Shown here piece by piece: positions 34,924 to 35,622 of a stretch of 35,622 nucleotides of DNA (position 1 is its first letter; the number at the start of each line of letters is the position of its first letter). The DNA comes from Rickettsiales bacterium (GTDB taxonomy: Bacteria > Pseudomonadota > Alphaproteobacteria > Rickettsiales > BLZN01), in the NCBI GenBank assembly GCA_014132315.1, contig BLZN01000104.1:1-35622 (forward strand), in the 5' to 3' direction. The translations under genes were made by a program, and so were the position numbers. The notes under the pieces are model-generated. The model was not told the DNA's origin. It saw only the letters and a program-made list of their open reading frames with translations, and made no database searches.

Positions 34924-35622
34924 ATGCGATGTTCAAAATTCATAGACAGATCATTGTCACGGCTAGAGTTCAACCAGCGCGTGCTGAGCGAAGCAGCAAA
35001 CAAAAAAAATTTATTAACGAATAGGCTGAAATTTCTCTCGATTTCATCCAGTAATCTTGATGAATTTTATATGGCGCGATATGTGAGCAGCAGCAGTCTG
35101 CACAAAGCAGAAATCCACAAAATGGTTGAGCGCATCAAAGCGATGCAGCAGCAAATCTGGAGAGAGCTAAAATCAGAGCTGAGCACCTATTCCATAAATA
35201 TAATAAATCCAGATCATGTCAGTAGCCACAAAAGATCAATCATATATGACTATTTTATCAATCACATTAAATATCATATCAAAATTATCGATATAAATCG
35301 TATATTGCAGGCTTTACCGAACCTACAGATAGTAGCGCTGCTAAGAAGCACAGATCAGTATAAAATTATTATACCATTCCAAAATACACCAAGATTGGCA
35401 AAAATTACTAATGAGCATTTTATTTTTGCGGAGGATATCATCAAGATTTTTGTAGGCAAAATTATCGGCCTAATTAGAGTTACTAGAGATACCAACATAT
35501 ATAGCGAGCAACATAATGAAAAAATTAATCAAGAATCTATAATAAAGCTGGTCAACGATAAATATAGGGGAGATATAACCAGTATACAGCTGCACACTAA
35601 GGACGAGTCGCTACGAAATCTG
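34924..35622 (+). CDS. ppk: Polyphosphate kinase PPK1, N-terminal part
   Basis: An open frame of 233 codons from ATG 34924 to the window end, with no stop, so truncated by the window. The N-terminal PPK1 signature is clear: DRSLSRLEFNQRVLSEA, then LTNRLKFLSISSSNLDEFYM. A helical head domain and the start of the middle domain (YKIIIPFQNTPRLAK) follow. PPK1 makes inorganic polyphosphate reversibly from ATP. The catalytic histidines would lie downstream of the window. The usual ELSWL is SLSRL here, and the head domain appears more diverged than in free-living relatives. Confidence 0.88.
   Translation, partial: MRCSKFIDRSLSRLEFNQRVLSEAANKKNLLTNRLKFLSISSSNLDEFYMARYVSSSSLHKAEIHKMVERIKAMQQQIWRELKSELSTYSINIINPDHVSSHKRSIIYDYFINHIKYHIKIIDINRILQALPNLQIVALLRSTDQYKIIIPFQNTPRLAKITNEHFIFAEDIIKIFVGKIIGLIRVTRDTNIYSEQHNEKINQESIIKLVNDKYRGDITSIQLHTKDESLRNL

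Noticed and set aside
1-35622. CRISPR arrays, insertion sequences, integrases or toxin-antitoxin pairs
   Set aside because: No regularly spaced repeats and no transposase, integrase, Cas or toxin-antitoxin gene found among the frames read.

Overview
The window reads as chromosomal DNA of an AT-rich, gene-reduced alphaproteobacterium of the order Rickettsiales. Supporting signs are a PleD/DivK pair, a TAXI-type TRAP binding protein, an Alph_Pro_TM plus universal-stress-protein pair, an orphan gene-transfer-agent (GTA) type holin, sparse operons, and lineage-specific coiled-coil and low-complexity proteins. A MEP-pathway gene (ispG), a pyrimidine gene (pyrF) and glycine-cleavage genes point towards an Anaplasmataceae- or Midichloriaceae-like lineage rather than Rickettsia itself. 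That placement is inference.

Layout. 1-7 kb: 3' end of der with a terminator; a small membrane protein; a leftward cluster TAXI protein-tatC-surE-CBS protein; ispG; a leftward two-domain peptide ABC ATPase. 7.4-10.8 kb: parA, a 1-kb non-coding gap with a DnaA-box match, then rho. 10.8-12.3 kb: a frameshifted member of an unrecognised family, followed by a decayed tRNA-Arg. 12.3-18 kb: map, gcvT-gcvH, a TlpA-like thioredoxin, infA-maf, pyrF, rlmB and tRNA-Tyr. 18-23 kb: an unknown gene, a leftward TrpXYZ-like ABC transporter operon, a decayed frame, the GTA-type holin and a small unknown gene. 23.2-24.7 kb: a second, broken and inverted member of the 10.8-kb family, lying directly behind an intact tRNA-Arg(CCT). 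24.8-27.7 kb: pleD, divK and an EamA permease. 27.7-31.1 kb: tRNA-His with a duplicated 3' end, then two large lineage-specific proteins. 31.4 kb to the end: Alph_Pro_TM protein, universal stress protein, an RsuA/RluB-type pseudouridine synthase, TatD, a thioredoxin-like protein and the start of ppk1.

Most genes are housekeeping: translation (infA, map, rlmB, RsuA/RluB-type, tRNAs), transcription termination (rho), export (tatC), isoprenoids (ispG), one-carbon metabolism (gcvTH), pyrimidines (pyrF), and cell-cycle or c-di-GMP signalling (divK-pleD).

The most unusual part is a pair of paralogous loci in opposite orientation. They share a 60-bp block, 59/60 identical by eye, that includes the 3' end of tRNA-Arg and brackets about 13.7 kb. 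Both coding copies are broken at short simple repeats (a G6 run and a (GA)5 run), and one sits beside a degenerate duplicate of the same tRNA gene. All three intact tRNA genes have an unrecognised gene or pseudogene just beyond their 3' ends, which suggests tRNA ends are the accessory-gene sites of this chromosome.
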